A stretch of DNA of 64,000 bases from Cocos nucifera (lineage: Eukaryota; Streptophyta; Magnoliopsida; Arecales; Arecaceae), in NCBI GenBank assembly GCA_006176705.1, contig QRFJ01000084.1, positions 744,001 through 808,000 on the forward strand, given 5' to 3'. This document shows, piece after piece, positions 35,331-46,390 of the stretch. Below the pieces are notes generated by a model that did not search any database, was not told the DNA's origin, and saw only the letters and a program-made list of their open reading frames with translations. The translations under genes were made by a program, and so were the position numbers. How positions within the stretch are numbered: position 1 is the stretch's first letter; each line of letters begins with the position of its first letter.

Positions 35331-35535
35331 TAGGGCATTGCAAGACCTCAAAAAGAACTTCTTTTGGTAGCTCGTTTGGAGCCAAGGTGGCTAGCTTAGA
35401 GAGGAGGTCGGCTCTGGTATTCTCCATCCTAGGGATCTACTAAATGTTGAAATTATCGAAGGTCAAACTTAAGCTCTGCACCTTCTCCAAGTACTTTTTC
35501 ATACTTTCCTCTCAAGCTTTAAAGGAGTTATTAAC

Positions 35536-37100
35536 TTATCCCACCACTAGCTGTGAGTCACTATAGGCCTTCAAATGTCGTACTTTCAGCTTCTTAGCTA
35601 TCCTTAGTCCTACAAGTAGGGCTTCATACTCCATCCCATTATTAGTGGTCGAGAAGTTAAAGTGCAATATATACTCCACCACAATTCCTTTTGGATTGAT
35701 GAGAATCAAGCCCACACCTACCCTGGAAGCATTGGATGAACCATCCACATAAAGTGCCCAGAAGTTTTTAGGAAGATCGGCCTTCTCTTCAGGGGTGCCA
35801 AGGATAAGGGCTTCCTGATGCTCTAATTTGATCTCCTCTAAAATAGTGCACTGTACTATGAAATCGATTAGTATTTGAGCTTTGATGGATGGTCGAAGTT
35901 GAAAGTGGATGTCAAATTTAGTGAACTCAATCGCCCACTTTGCTACTCTGCCAAAGGTATCGGATTGATGAAGAACCACCTTGATGGGTTGGTCGATAAA
36001 GAGAGTGATGGTGTGCCCCTGGAAGTAAGGTCGGAGCTTCCTAGCTATAACCAATAAGGCATAAATTAGTTTTTCTAATTTGGTATACCTTGTCTCTGCA
36101 TTCCTCAAGACTCTACTTATGTAGTAGATCAGTTTTTGAATTTTTGCTTCTTCTCTGACCAGCACGGCTCTAATAGCTATAGGAGATACGATTAGATATA
36201 GGAACAATTCTTCCCCAGGTTTAGGTTTGGCGAGCAGTGGGGGTGAGCTGAGATAGCTTTTCAATTCTTTAAGGGCCTGCTGGTAATCAGAAGTCCAGCT
36301 GAAGTTCTTCGACTGCTTGAGTACCTGAAAGAAGGGCATGCAGCATTCCGCCGACCTTGACATGAAGCGATTCAGAGCTACCACCTTGCTTGTGAGGCAT
36401 TGAACTTTCTTTATTATTTTTGGGGTAGTCATTTTCTAAATTGCTCTAATCTTCTTTGGGTTGGCCTTGATGCCGCGACTTGACACCACGAATCCTAAAA
36501 ACTTTCCCAAGGTTACTCTAAAATCGTATTTCGTAGGGTTCAACTTCATCTTATACTTTTAGAGGGTACTGAAGGTCACCTCAAGGTCAGCAATGTGATT
36601 TAACGAAGATCGGCTCTTGACCAGCATATCGTCCATATAAACTTCCATGTTGTGGCCGATATGTTCCTTAAAAATTTTATTCACCAGGTATTGGTATGTT
36701 GCACCTACATTTTTAAGCCCAAATGGCATGATCTTGTAACAATAAAGACCATGATCAGTAATAAATGTAGTCTTCTCCTCATCTTCTGGTGCCATCCGGA
36801 TCTGATTATAATTGGAGAAGGCATCCATGAAAGTGAAGAGCTTGTGGCTTGAAGTCGCATCCACTAGCTGGTCGATTCTGATCAGAGGGTAGCTATCTTT
36901 CGGACAAGCTGCGTTCAAATCTGTGAAGTTTATGCATATCCTCCACTTGCCATTAGCCTTTTTGATCAGGACAACATTTGCAATTCAGTCTAGGTAAAGC
37001 ACTTCTTGGATGAATCCTTCCTTTAGGAGTTTGTTGATCTCGTCCATTATTGCCTTCTATTTTTTTAGTGCAAAACTACGTTTCTTTTGCTTCACTGGTC
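35536..37100 (-). pseudogene. G1 reverse transcriptase and RNase H
   Basis: RT: WRICINFTDLNAACPKDSYP and LFTFMDAFSNYNQI, FITDHGLYCYKIMPFGLKN, and the catalytic EVYMDDMLVKS (about 36612-36644) in 36559-36918. A further open stretch of 298 codons (35536-36432) contains the RT connection and an RNase H with LYVDGSSN (near 35740-35760), GMEYEALLVGL and KAYSDSQLVV. A second, chromodomain-free RNase H of this kind is usual in Tat-lineage elements. A stop near 36433-36440 and others separate the parts. It would copy the element RNA to DNA. Confidence 0.9.
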
Positions 37101-37101
37101 G

Positions 37102-37800
37102 TCACTTAAGATCTACATCCAGGTGGTGCTCCATGACTTCTACATTGATTTTAGGCATGTCTGTGGGCACCCAAGCGAAGACATCAAAATTTCTCTGTAG
37201 GAAGGTGACAAGTTGCTTTCTAACCTCTCCTTTTAGGCTTGAACTGATCTTCATAGTGTGCTCTTTATTCCCATCATTCAAAGGGATCTCCTCAAGGTCA
37301 TCGATGGGTTCTCCCCTTTCTTTAGATAGATCATTACGAGTATCAAGTCTGTCCATCAGACTAAGGTCTGCTTGTTTTCCCCCTTGCAAGGCTATACTAT
37401 AACAATGCCGAGCTAGTGCCTGATCTCCTCTGACCTTTCCGACTCCATGCCTCATTGGGAACTTCATCTTTAAATAGTAAGTAGAAACTATAGCCTGAAG
37501 TGCATTCAAACCGGATCGGCTAAGGATTGCGTTGTAGGCAGAAGGGGCTTTAACTATCAAAAAATTAACTTGTGCCATAGGTTGCTTAGGGTATCGACCG
37601 GCTACCACAGGCAACATTATTATCCCTTCCACTGGCACTACATCACCTATGAATCCTACCAACGAAAAATTCATTAGGCCCATCCACGTCATTGTGTGGA
37701 AGCTGAACTCCCTGGGCATCTTCTTTAGTGAAGGTGATGGGCTCCTTAGTCCGTTGCCTCTTTACCAGCTCTACCGATTCGCTAGCTTCTCCATGCCGAT
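37102..37800 (-). pseudogene. G1 protease region
   Basis: The 205-codon stretch 37102-37719 carries VEGIIMLPVVAG and PMAQVNFLIVKAPSAYNAILSRSGLNAL, the gypsy protease C-terminal pattern (Y-N-A-I-L-G-R in relatives), then FAWVPTDMPKI, the usual link to RT. The expected Asp-Ser/Thr-Gly active site should lie just upstream (about 37760-37800), where the frame is broken, so the active site is not readable in this copy. Confidence 0.78.
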
Positions 37801-37899
37801 GTCCTCCGATGATAGTGTTGATGACTCCAAGAGGGGGTTGATCTTCTTGAGGCTCATCCCATCGAGGTGGTTCAGATTATGACGGGGCTCTCGGATGAT

Positions 37900-39527
37900 C
37901 TTCTCTCCTCTCCAGCCAGTGTTTGATGAATCGGTTCAACCGACCTCTCCTAATCAATGCTTCAATCTCATCCTGAAGTTAGATGCATTCTTCAGTATCG
38001 TGACCATGATCATGATGGTAAAAGCAGTACTTATTGGGGTTGCGCTTGGCCGGGTAAGTCTGCATCTTTTTGGACTTAGCCAGCTGCTCCCTTATCTCCA
38101 TTAACACCTACATCTTTGAGGCATTCAAGAAAGCATAGTTATTGAATCTTCTGGGAGGGGAGTTCCATCGGGTCCTTTGATTTGGGCTTTTCTATCGATG
38201 AGCTCGAGGAGTTTGAGCTCGTCTATGCTTGGGGGGAGGAGTTTGAGAGTACGGTTGAGCTTCACTCGGCTTTCTTTCAGGTGTGGATTGGTTGGATTCA
38301 CCCACTTGCCGCTCTCTTGTGGTCTCATCATCTTTCAACTTGAATGCTTCTTCCACTCAGGCATATCCTTCAGCCCGGACTAGCATTCAACAAAATTCCT
38401 AGGATACTTTCTTTTTATGGAAGATAGAAGATCATTTTTCTGAAGGCCGTCCTTTAGTACAGCCATAGCTATAAATTGGTCCAGATTTTGGACCTCTAAT
38501 ATAGTAGCATTAAAACAGCTGACGTAAGCTCGGATTAACTTCTCCTCTTTCTGCTTTATGTTGATGAGAAAATTCAAACCTCATCTTCGACGCCAGCTGC
38601 TTATAAAATGAGCTGCAAATTAATGGCTTATTTGATCAAAAGAGAAGATCATACCTGGCTTAAAGCTGGAGTACTAGTTTCTTGCTACTTCGTTCAAGAT
38701 AGATGGAAAAGCTCGGCATAAGATGGTATCTGGCACTCCATGAAGCAGTATCATCATCTGAAAGGCCTCCAAGTGGTCAACCGAATCAAAAGTCTCATCA
38801 TAGATCTTAAATTGGGGGAGCTTAAAGTTCGGCGGGATAGGTTCTTACATGATTTTGATAGAAAAAAAGGGTCGGTGCAGATATCATCATGGTGAGCCGA
38901 GGCGGCATGGTGGAGCTCCTCAATCTGTTGGTTCATGTCTTGAAGTTTCTAGTCGAGAGTATCATCTTGATCATAGATCTCTGAAGGTCGCCGACTGTAG
39001 ATGAAAAAAATTTTCTTTGAAGAAGAATCATGTTTAGAATAGGAGCTCCCTACGATGTACCCATACATCTCACCTGTATGCCATACCAGTGTCTTCACAC
39101 TCCTTGGTTAAGAGGACAACCAACCTATATGGCATATAGCGACCTATGCTCGATAGACGCTTTCATCCTAATTAATAGCCTATCATTTGATCGTGAACAA
39201 ATTTAAGGACAAATCAATAAATTCTCTTTTTATCGAAACTAAATAGTCCTAAGAACTTCATCATAATAATGGAGTTCATTAGAAGATGTAAATTTATGAT
39301 GAAAAAGAATGCCAAAATATTTTTTTATTAATTAATAAATTAATTATAATATATCAATCATCAACAGGCTGACGATTGGCTTTGGAACATAATTTCCAAC
39401 ATCAGATCCACCATGATCATCGGTGGAGGAGGTTGGAGAGTGGATGATGGAGCCAGAATAGGTGGATCTGTCTTAGATCTGGTGGTAGAAGTGACAAACT
39501 ACTGGGTGGTTATTTTTCTGGAGGCAT
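37900..39527 (-). pseudogene. G1 gag, interrupted by an LTR fragment
   Basis: ATG at 39525-39527 (MPPEK) aligns with the G2-linked gag start MPPKKAAT at 45956. The reading is broken at 39401-39049 by a copia LTR fragment. Below it come MNQQIEELHHAASAHHDD (38936), PPNFKLPQFKIYDETFDSVDHL-like sequence with AFQMM and LHGVPDTI near 38740-38830, and LINIKQKEEKLIRAYVSCFN with KDGLQKNDLL (38380-38577), the retrotransposon gag core. The C-terminal YCFYHHDHGHDTEEC motif is near 38000. Gag would form the particle. There are stops throughout. Confidence 0.8.
39049..39401 (-). mobile_element. Truncated copia LTR fragment inside G1 gag
   Basis: This 350-bp piece matches the first part of the C1, C3 and C4 LTRs. 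On the minus strand it starts TGTTGGAAATTATG at 39401 and contains the 'gaggacaaccaacctatatggcata' phrase. It breaks off at about 39049 ('gatgtacccatac'). The rest of that LTR and any internal sequence are absent. No target duplication is visible, as expected if one end was deleted. Confidence 0.82.
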
Positions 39528-39637
39528 TCTCTGGAGCAAGAAGAGATCAAATAGAAGTGAATATGAGAAATTAAGAGAGGAAGGAAGGCAAGCAAGATTG
39601 ACTGGGCACTCCTTTTAGAACAAGGGCTTAGAGTTCG

Positions 39638-39655
39638 TTCCTTTAGCGTCAATCC
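39638..39655 (-). promoter_or_regulatory. G1 primer-binding site
   Basis: Minus-strand GGATTGACGCTAAAGGAA follows the LTR end. The same site after the G2 LTR reads GGATTGGTGCTAGAGGAA (45829-45846). The shared form GGATTGG(C/T)GCTAGAGGAA differs from the Met-tRNA type used by the copia elements here, but resembles primer sites of plant Tat-like gypsies. Confidence 0.65.
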
Positions 39656-40860
39656 TATTAGTGCAAAAATTCATGAGGATGTCAGAGATGGCTAGAGTGG
39701 AGAAGGTGAGGCCACTGATGGGACTTACAAAACAAAATTCAAAATGAAAGTGGGTGGCTCTGACAGGACCCTCCGACGCTCAAGTTAATTTTTTGACCAA
39801 CTGGAATGGAATGCTCAGAAAAATAAAGAAGCAGAGTAATGGAAAGAAGAAGAGAGCTTAGGGGGAACGTATTTGGAGGATCCCTTTTATAGATGGAGCA
39901 TATAATAAACTAATAGCGACAGCCGCAACTATCTAGTAGTGGGCCGCTTAAGCCACGTGGAGTTTGTTACGGAAGGTGGTGTTTGTTGTTGCGACTTGCC
40001 AATTGAGAGTGGTGTCTATTGTCGCAACTTGCCAGCCGAGAGTGGTGTCTATTATCGTGATATGCCAGTGTGTTGGAGATTAATAGCCAAAGTTTGGGTG
40101 GGATAGGTGCTGACGGCGAAGAGCTTCAAGTTGCAATAGCTCTAAAGGAGTTTGGGCTCTTTTGGGGTCATCTGCATGTGTGTTGGTTCATATTGAGTGG
40201 GTAGCCGAGTTCATGTGGACGACGAGGTCCCTTCGGATGACTGGGAGAAGGTCGGTCGAAAGAAGGTTGACTACAGGAGATTGATTGGAAGGAGGTCGAC
40301 CATAGGAAGTTCATCCGTAAGGGGCTCAACTAGAGGAGGTTCGACTGGAGGAGGTCATTTGGAGGAGGCTCGATTGGAGGAAGTCCGATTGAAAGAGGTC
40401 ATCTAGAGGAGCACGACTAGGGGAGTTTGTCTGGAAGAAGTTTGTCCGAAAGAAGTTCATCCAGAAAGAGTTCGTTCGGAAGGAGCGCGGCTGGAGGAGT
40501 ACGTTTGGAAGGAGTTCATCCGAAAGAAGTTTGTCTGGGAGGAGTTCATTCGGAAGGAGCATGGTTAGGGAGTTCATTTGGAAGGAGTTCATCTAGAAGA
40601 AGTTCATATGGAAGGAGTTCATTTAGAAGGAGCACGGCTGGGCCCTAATCCTATTATTCACTTTTATTCAGAGGATAAGGCCAGAATAACAGTAATTCTC
40701 CTTCATCGTTCAAGATCGTATCGCCAAACTTCTATGCATTTTTGGGAGATTCTGTAGCATGAACCCATCACTAAGGAGATCGATGAATCTTGACAGGGAG
40801 GAGATCGATGACCAAGGACTTCGGGCGGGGACATCGGCGGGGACCATTTTATCCCCAACA
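39656..40860 (-). repeat. G1 5' LTR
   Basis: This 1205-bp LTR has minus-strand start TGTTGGGGATAAAATGG at 40860. It holds the 15-base minisatellite at 40230-40640. It is about 100 bp shorter than the 3' LTR, mainly through copy number in the minisatellite. Confidence 0.86.
40230..40640. repeat. 15-bp-period minisatellite in G1 5' LTR
   Basis: Units such as 'ggaaggagttcatcc' repeat imperfectly, and the minus strand again stays open through them (40326-40592), in parallel with 17690-18230. Confidence 0.8.
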
Positions 40861-41094
40861 AATACAAATACAAAGTTTTAGTTCTTAAATGAACTAGAAG
40901 ATCCTTATTCATGGGCAAGGGGGACAGATATCTGAAATACAGAATAAGAATTGTAATTTTGAGATGATGTCAAAGTTGGACACAATGAGAAAATAAACTG
41001 GCAAGCAACGAGCTAAGATGGAACACAAATGGGCAAATGAAAGAAACTTCATTTCTTTTAGTAAGATTGGTCACAAAGAAGGAAAGAAAATGAA

Positions 41095-44021
41095 GTCCTA
41101 CTCAGAATTGGACTTCAGACTACCAACTCCAGCCATTGCGAGGGAGAGTTCCAAGCCTTCTATTCTCTCCTCAAGTCTTTGCCTTTCCGCCAAGCTCTCC
41201 CTCAGCATCCTCTCCCACTTACATGACTCCTTTACCATCTCTCTCAGCCTCTTCCTAAGAAACACTAACTCAACTCCGGCATCTTTCACCAAGCCTTCCT
41301 GGTAGACCATCTGAACTTTCAAATCATGAAGTTTCTTCTCTGTACTCTCAAACTTTACAGTAAGACTTCTAAGAGCATCCTTCAAAGTGGCAATTTCATC
41401 GAGATGTGCACTTGGACTAGTTTAAGCATTGTCCACTAGTTGTTTTTGAAGCCGCATAACTTCAGAGTTTGCCATATTGAGTTTTCTCTTATAACCCTCG
41501 ATCTCCTCAGACTAACTAATTCGATGGGAATTGTGTAATTGCTTAGCATCATTCAGCTGCTCTTAAAGGTCGAAAAACTTCTTCGACCAATTGCAGTTGA
41601 GTTCCGCCTTACTCTAGCCCCAGGCCGAACCACTCTCCAATTACCTAATTTTCTCTTTCAAATTTTGAAGTTCGGCCTCGAGGAAACCAATTTTGGCACT
41701 CAAAGTCCAAACCTTCTCACTACTAAGCTTCTTCATCCATTTCAATTCTTCAATCAAATGATGCTTGTTATTAATGTAGTCCATAGAGTCCTTTTTATGG
41801 ACTTATCGAAGGCAAGTGACCTCCATCATGGCTTCTGAATAATGCTTCTTCGATTTTTGAAGTTCATCCTCTACCTTCTTCTACTTCTTTTTAGTTCGAT
41901 GAACCTCCCTCTTTAGGTCTCTAATGGTGGATTTTAGAGGAAGGCCTTGGGGCAACGGTGCGGCCTTGATAGGTGGTGGCGAATCTTGACTATCTTCATT
42001 AGGGAGATTCTAAATAATAGACATATCATGACATCAAACATAAAGAAAAATTTATCTTCATTGCCCAAAATATTTTGGGTACATAAAATAAAAAGAAGAA
42101 AAAATATAATTATCAAAGGTTTTCAACCTCTAGAGGCGGGATAGTGGGCGAGGTCAGCGTGTTCCCGGTGACCCTTAGTTTGGGGACAGGCTCAAGAACC
42201 GCAGTGGTAGGATTAGAGGTTTCGGTGCCAGGTTCGACGATTGGAGAAGCAGCACCAGCGTTGAAAGATCCTGCTTCATCACCAAACTCAATCAAAAAGT
42301 CAAGATCCACGTCCGGGAACCTCTCGGCGATGCTCTCTATGCAGACCTCGAATCCTTTGAGAAAGACCTCTTGGGAAGGCAATTTTGATATCTTTCATTG
42401 CCTGGAGGACTTGAAGACCTCAATGGCTTGCTCCTTCTCTACGTCGACCTCCTCCTCAGCTTTTCTCTGCTTATCCTCCTCCAGGGCCAAGGTGGTCATT
42501 AGCCCCGTTGATGCTTGCTCCTCCCTCCATAATGCTTCCTAAAGGCGCTCGACCTTGGCAGAATAAGATCTTGAAGCTTCCTTCAATCGTTCAACCTTGG
42601 CATGGACATTCTTGATCTCCACCTGGCTTCTTGGACGGCCCTTGAAGCCTCGGCTTTGTAAAGATTTACCGCCTCCAAATGGGCATACAAATAATGTCTC
42701 AGCTGCAGAACAGAATGTGAGTTGCGGCTCTAGTGTACATCGATACTCAATCAAGGCTTAGGAGAGATCGGTTACCTCAAGGAAGGCTGCAAAGAATTCT
42801 TTGAACCTCTCCTCGTCATCCTTCTTAATCGTTTTCTCTACAATATGAGGAAGGATACTTCCATCCATCAAGATGTGGACGACCTCCCAGTCATCCAGAA
42901 AATCCTACTCCTGGCTGGAGCTTTCACCGACAGATCTTTCGACATTCCTCTTGATCTTTCTGGCGATGGCCTTCTTCCTTTTCTCAACTACTCTCCCTAG
43001 CTCGGGGGGTACAAGGGTGTTGGTTTCGCTGGGCAAGGTTGGGCTCGATGCGAACACAACAATTTTTGGAGTAGGCACAGCTTGGGTTGGTACGGTCGAG
43101 CTTGTTTCTTCAACCCTAGTCCTTTTCGACGACTCTCCTCTAGGACCACCCTTCCTTTTGAGGGTCTTAATCCATTGGGTTAGACGGTTCAGCTCTTCTG
43201 GAGTCATTTCTGCAATGGTAAACATTAAGGTCAGAAGAAAGCACAGAGCAAAGTCAACAAGATATGAAAATCTACCTGCTGGATTAAGCAGACTAAGCTT
43301 GAGATTAAATAAGGTTTGGTTGTCTAGTAGACTAGATATAAGAGGAGCTTGATAGTCTCTGAGCCTATTAAGCAAATCTTGATCCTTCCTTTCTAGTCCA
43401 GGAGCTCGACGGACCGAGTCTCTCAAATTTTCCCAGGAAGGTAGCCCTAGTTCTAGGAAAGGACATGAGACAAAAAAGAATCTCTCCTTTCAATTATGAA
43501 TGGAAGAGGGGGCGCCCTTAAACAACACCTTCTTACCAAATTGAGAAGATATGTACCACCAGTCCTTGGTGATAGGATGCTATTTGAAAATAAAGTAATT
43601 TTAGAATAAAAAAATCATAGGTCTGACCTCGGCCATGATGCACAGAAATAGGAATCCTATGATGAACCTAAATGAGTTCGGCACCATGAAGGTGAAGATA
43701 TTCAAGAACCTAGGAAATCAAAAGTCGGAGTCTAGCATGGAGAGCCTTGGTGTACAAGCAGAAACAACCCAGGGAAGAAAAGCAAGCTTGATCGCTTGGC
43801 TTGGAAAGTTCTAGTTCATACTCCGAGGGTATCCCATACTGAATTCTTATCAGAGAAAGATCCTCGGGATGAAGTAAGTAAGAAATGGTGTTAGGGACAA
43901 AAAGAGGATGAGGTGCTTCTATAGGATCGGCTGCCTCCTTAAGACTTAAGTCCATCAAGTCCAGACGGGTCGGGCTCCCAGAACTAGTTGACCATGACCC
44001 CACCGAAGACATATAAATCAA
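41095..44021 (-). pseudogene. G2 antisense gene (gypsy-type 'transposase' domain plus coiled coil)
   Basis: The N-terminal 43710-44021 starts MIYMSSVG. It contains YGIPSEYELEL and LGCFCLYTKALHARLRL, the PF04195-like pattern. 42905-43426 gives the middle (APLISSLLDNQTLF, MTPEELNRLTQWIKTL, basic and Ser/Thr/Pro-rich linker), 42539-42754 and 42113-42382 the next parts (FLKGFEVCIESIAERFPDVD). A coiled-coil segment lies at 41098-41385 (VKFESTEKKLHDLKVQM, LRKRLREMVKESCK) near the C-terminal end. Stops and frame changes may mark introns or decay. It shows the gene's full length, about 2.9 kb, more complete than the split G1 copy. Its function is unknown. Confidence 0.72.
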
Positions 44022-44320
44022 ACTTAAACTTGGAAAAAGATCCCAAAAATCAAGAAAAAATAGGAAACAAAGTCTCTTAAAAAAATTGAAGGGTCAAAGA
44101 TTGAAAAGCATCAAAATAATTGAGAGAAAGTTTGGACACTAACCTAGATTGGTTGGAGATGGTAAGAAGACAACCGACAGGATGCAAAATGAATGGAAAG
44201 CATCTGTGACTGGAGCAAATCATAGAGAGGGTCGAAGCTCTTAGAGGGGAAGAAGGTGGAAATCGGGGGGGCAAGAAGAAGACTCGAAGATGGGGTAAGG
44301 CATTGAAGGAGAGAAGAGAG

Positions 44321-44328
44321 TTTAAATA
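44321..44328 (-). promoter_or_regulatory. TATA-like box of the G2 antisense gene
   Basis: Minus-strand TATTTAAA in 'ggtatttaaactctcttctctcc', about 300 bases before the antisense start, is matched by the G1 copy at 18755-18762. A pyrimidine-rich leader follows in both. Confidence 0.45.
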
Positions 44329-44636
44329 CCCGAGGGAGGCTCGAGGCAGTTATGATTGCAGGTTCTCTCTACCTTATCTCCATCAGACATGTGTCCCACT
44401 TATTATGATAGAACTGGATGGCTGATAAGCCTTTAATGATGCCATACCTCGAGCACCACTCTGGTGGGAATTTCGTGCTTCCATCCCTTTGAGTCATCTC
44501 ATATTTGAAACATTTTGGCACCACTATAGATAATGCCACAACCTTCTACAAAAGTGGGAAGTCAAGCAAGGATTTCGACAGTCGCAGTTTTATACTCCCT
44601 TCTTTCAAAATTCGAACTCGAGAGTAGCGGGACATG

Positions 44637-45828
44637 TGTTGAAGATAAAATAACCTCCGTCGAAGTCCTTGGTGACCGATCTCCATCTTGTGAAATTTGT
44701 CGATCTTCTCAATAACAACTCCTCACTATGGAACGTATCAAAAGCCTACCAAAATCTGGCTGAACTCTTTCTGGCCAAGCTCCTTCCAATCGAACTTTCC
44801 TCTGATTGAATTTTTCTTCTAGCCTCACGTCTACACTACAGTTGGCAGATTCCACTGAACTTACGTTTAGAACCTCGGCTTGGCGCGGCTCCCCTAGTTG
44901 AACTTCTGCACCTCACTCTATGAAGGGTAGAGCTCGGCACTCCTATGTTGAGAATTAGTTGTACGAACTTAAGTCAGCCAAGGGACCTTATCATCATGGT
45001 CAGTCTGAGATTCTCTCCAGAGAACCTAACTGTAGAACTCGTCAAAAGGAATTCCTTCAATACCTATATCGCTCGACTTTGCTTATGGCCGACCCTAAAT
45101 ACGGCCGAACTCCTTTATGCAAAGTAGCGCATTTTGTCAGCCTTAAGTCTGAAAGCCGAATTCCTCTCCAATCTAGCCAGCTTATATCATATATGACTTC
45201 TGGCCAAACTTAAACAATGAGATGGCTTCATCCTCAACATGAGTCTGGTTCCTAATGATATTTTTGTCAATCCCTGGCTAATCCAGAAAACGATCGAGCT
45301 TCTCAAAGTTATCAGGAGCAGCGCTAGTAGACATGAGTCAACTGTAAATTCATCGCCCACCCCTCAAGAGCCAGCCTCTAAGTTTGATCTACTTGACTCC
45401 AAGCTCTCCATCTCAATACAAGTAAATTCACCCACGTGTGGAAGCTAGATTCGAGCTCTAGCACATGAAACTTGACCATTGGCAAGTCAGGACAAAGGAT
45501 AGCTCCACTCTGCAACAAACTCTATAATAGACTCCATGTGGCATGAACGGCCCACTATCAGGTAGTTACAACTATCGTTATCAATTTATTACACACTCTA
45601 TCTATATGAAGGATCCTCCATATACGTTTCTTCTCCCTTAAGTTCTCCTCTCTACTCTAATTCTTCTGAGTACTTCATTCTTGTTGGCTAGAGAATTAAC
45701 TTGAGCATCGAAGGGTCCTATCAAAGCCACCCACCTTTGGTCTAGACTTCTTCTTGCAGGTCTTGTTAGTGGTCGCATCTCTATCCACTCCAGCTACTCC
45801 AATGCCAATACCATTTTCTGCACTAACA
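44637..45828 (+). repeat. G2 LTR, shared by two internal regions
   Basis: This 1192-bp LTR starts TGTTGAAGATAAAATAACC and ends CACTAACA, matching the G1 LTRs in the opposite orientation. The minisatellite tract of G1 is much reduced here. It is preceded by the antisense gene, as a 3' LTR should be, but followed by a primer site and gag, as a 5' LTR should be. Confidence 0.8.
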
Positions 45829-45846
45829 GGATTGGTGCTAGAGGAA
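45829..45846 (+). promoter_or_regulatory. Primer-binding site after G2 LTR
   Basis: GGATTGGTGCTAGAGGAA follows the CA end of the LTR, better preserved than in G1. Confidence 0.7.
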
Positions 45847-45955
45847 AGGTCGCTTGAGCCCTTGTTCTAAAAGAAGTGCTCAGTCGAGTTCATCTTGTTC
45901 CATTATCTTCAATTTCTTAACTCTTTCTCCTCAGATTTCTTGTTGTTTCTATGAG

Positions 45956-46390
45956 ATGCCGCCAAAGAAGGCAGCAACCTGATGATCTATTATCTCTATT
46001 GCCAGATCAAACCTAGATCCACCTACTTTGACTCCATCTCTAGCATCTCAACCCTCTCCATCGACAGCCATGGAGGATTTTGAGTAGTTCAATCTACTGG
46101 TGCAGTAGGTTAGAGGACACATTGAGATGATGCAGGCCATGCAGCAGCCTCTGGTACTAGCTTAATCGAAGAGACCCTTGCCAGATCATCAAGAACCAGT
46201 GCAAAGAAGGCCTACCTGGGCAAGCAAGCTGGTAACCCCTAGGAAAGAGAAGCAGAGCGCCCCTATTTTGATCATGATTCTTCTCTCAGAGAGACTCTCC
46301 CCATCCACTTCATCGACTCTAACGCCAATACCATTTTCTACACCAATAGGAATACAATCGAAGAAGTACCATCATAGGAGTTCATTAGAA
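45956..46390 (+). pseudogene. Gag start of the element downstream of the G2 LTR
   Basis: ATG at 45956 opens MPPKKAAT, aligning with the G1 gag start. It continues with PSTAMEDFE, FNLLVQQVRGHIEMMQAMQQP and KRPLPDHQEPVQRRP. There are stops and shifts, and it is cut near 46390 by the truncated left LTR of C3. Only the N-terminal ~140 codons are present. Confidence 0.68.

Larger units (their letters stand above)
17142..40860 (-). mobile_element. G1: Tat-like Ty3/gypsy retrotransposon with antisense gene, minus strand
   Basis: The LTRs are 39656-40860 (5') and 17142-18448 (3'). On the minus strand both start TGTTGG and both end in a decayed TGCAC.AATA. The order is primer site, gag, protease, RT, RNase H, integrase (gypsy order), then a 216-bp tandem repeat, then a gene on the opposite strand, then the 3' LTR. 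Without the 10.8-kb C2 insertion and a 350-bp LTR fragment, G1 is about 12.6 kb. Tat-lineage elements (Grande, Retand, Ogre) are known for large size, tandem repeats after pol and extra, sometimes antisense, genes. It interrupts G2; AATA flanks both ends. Confidence 0.87.
40861..45828 (+). mobile_element. G2: 3' part of a plus-strand Tat-like gypsy
   Basis: Right of G1, the interrupted element resumes with an antisense gene (minus strand, 41095-44021) and an LTR in plus orientation (44637-45828). This is the same order as G1 in mirror image: tandem repeats, antisense gene, 3' LTR. The tandem-repeat part lies left of G1. Instead of ending at the LTR, the sequence continues with a primer site and gag, so the LTR is shared with another copy. 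Confidence 0.72.

Noticed and set aside
34000..39527. G1 gag-pol as an endogenous virus (caulimovirid or retrovirus-like)
   Set aside because: Integrase with D, D and E motifs is present, which caulimovirids lack. No movement protein, coat or envelope motif is seen, and LTR, primer site and gene order fit a Tat-like gypsy.
45239..45448. Open frame within the G2 LTR
   Set aside because: Lies wholly in an LTR (44637-45828), with no counterpart frame in the G1 LTRs.
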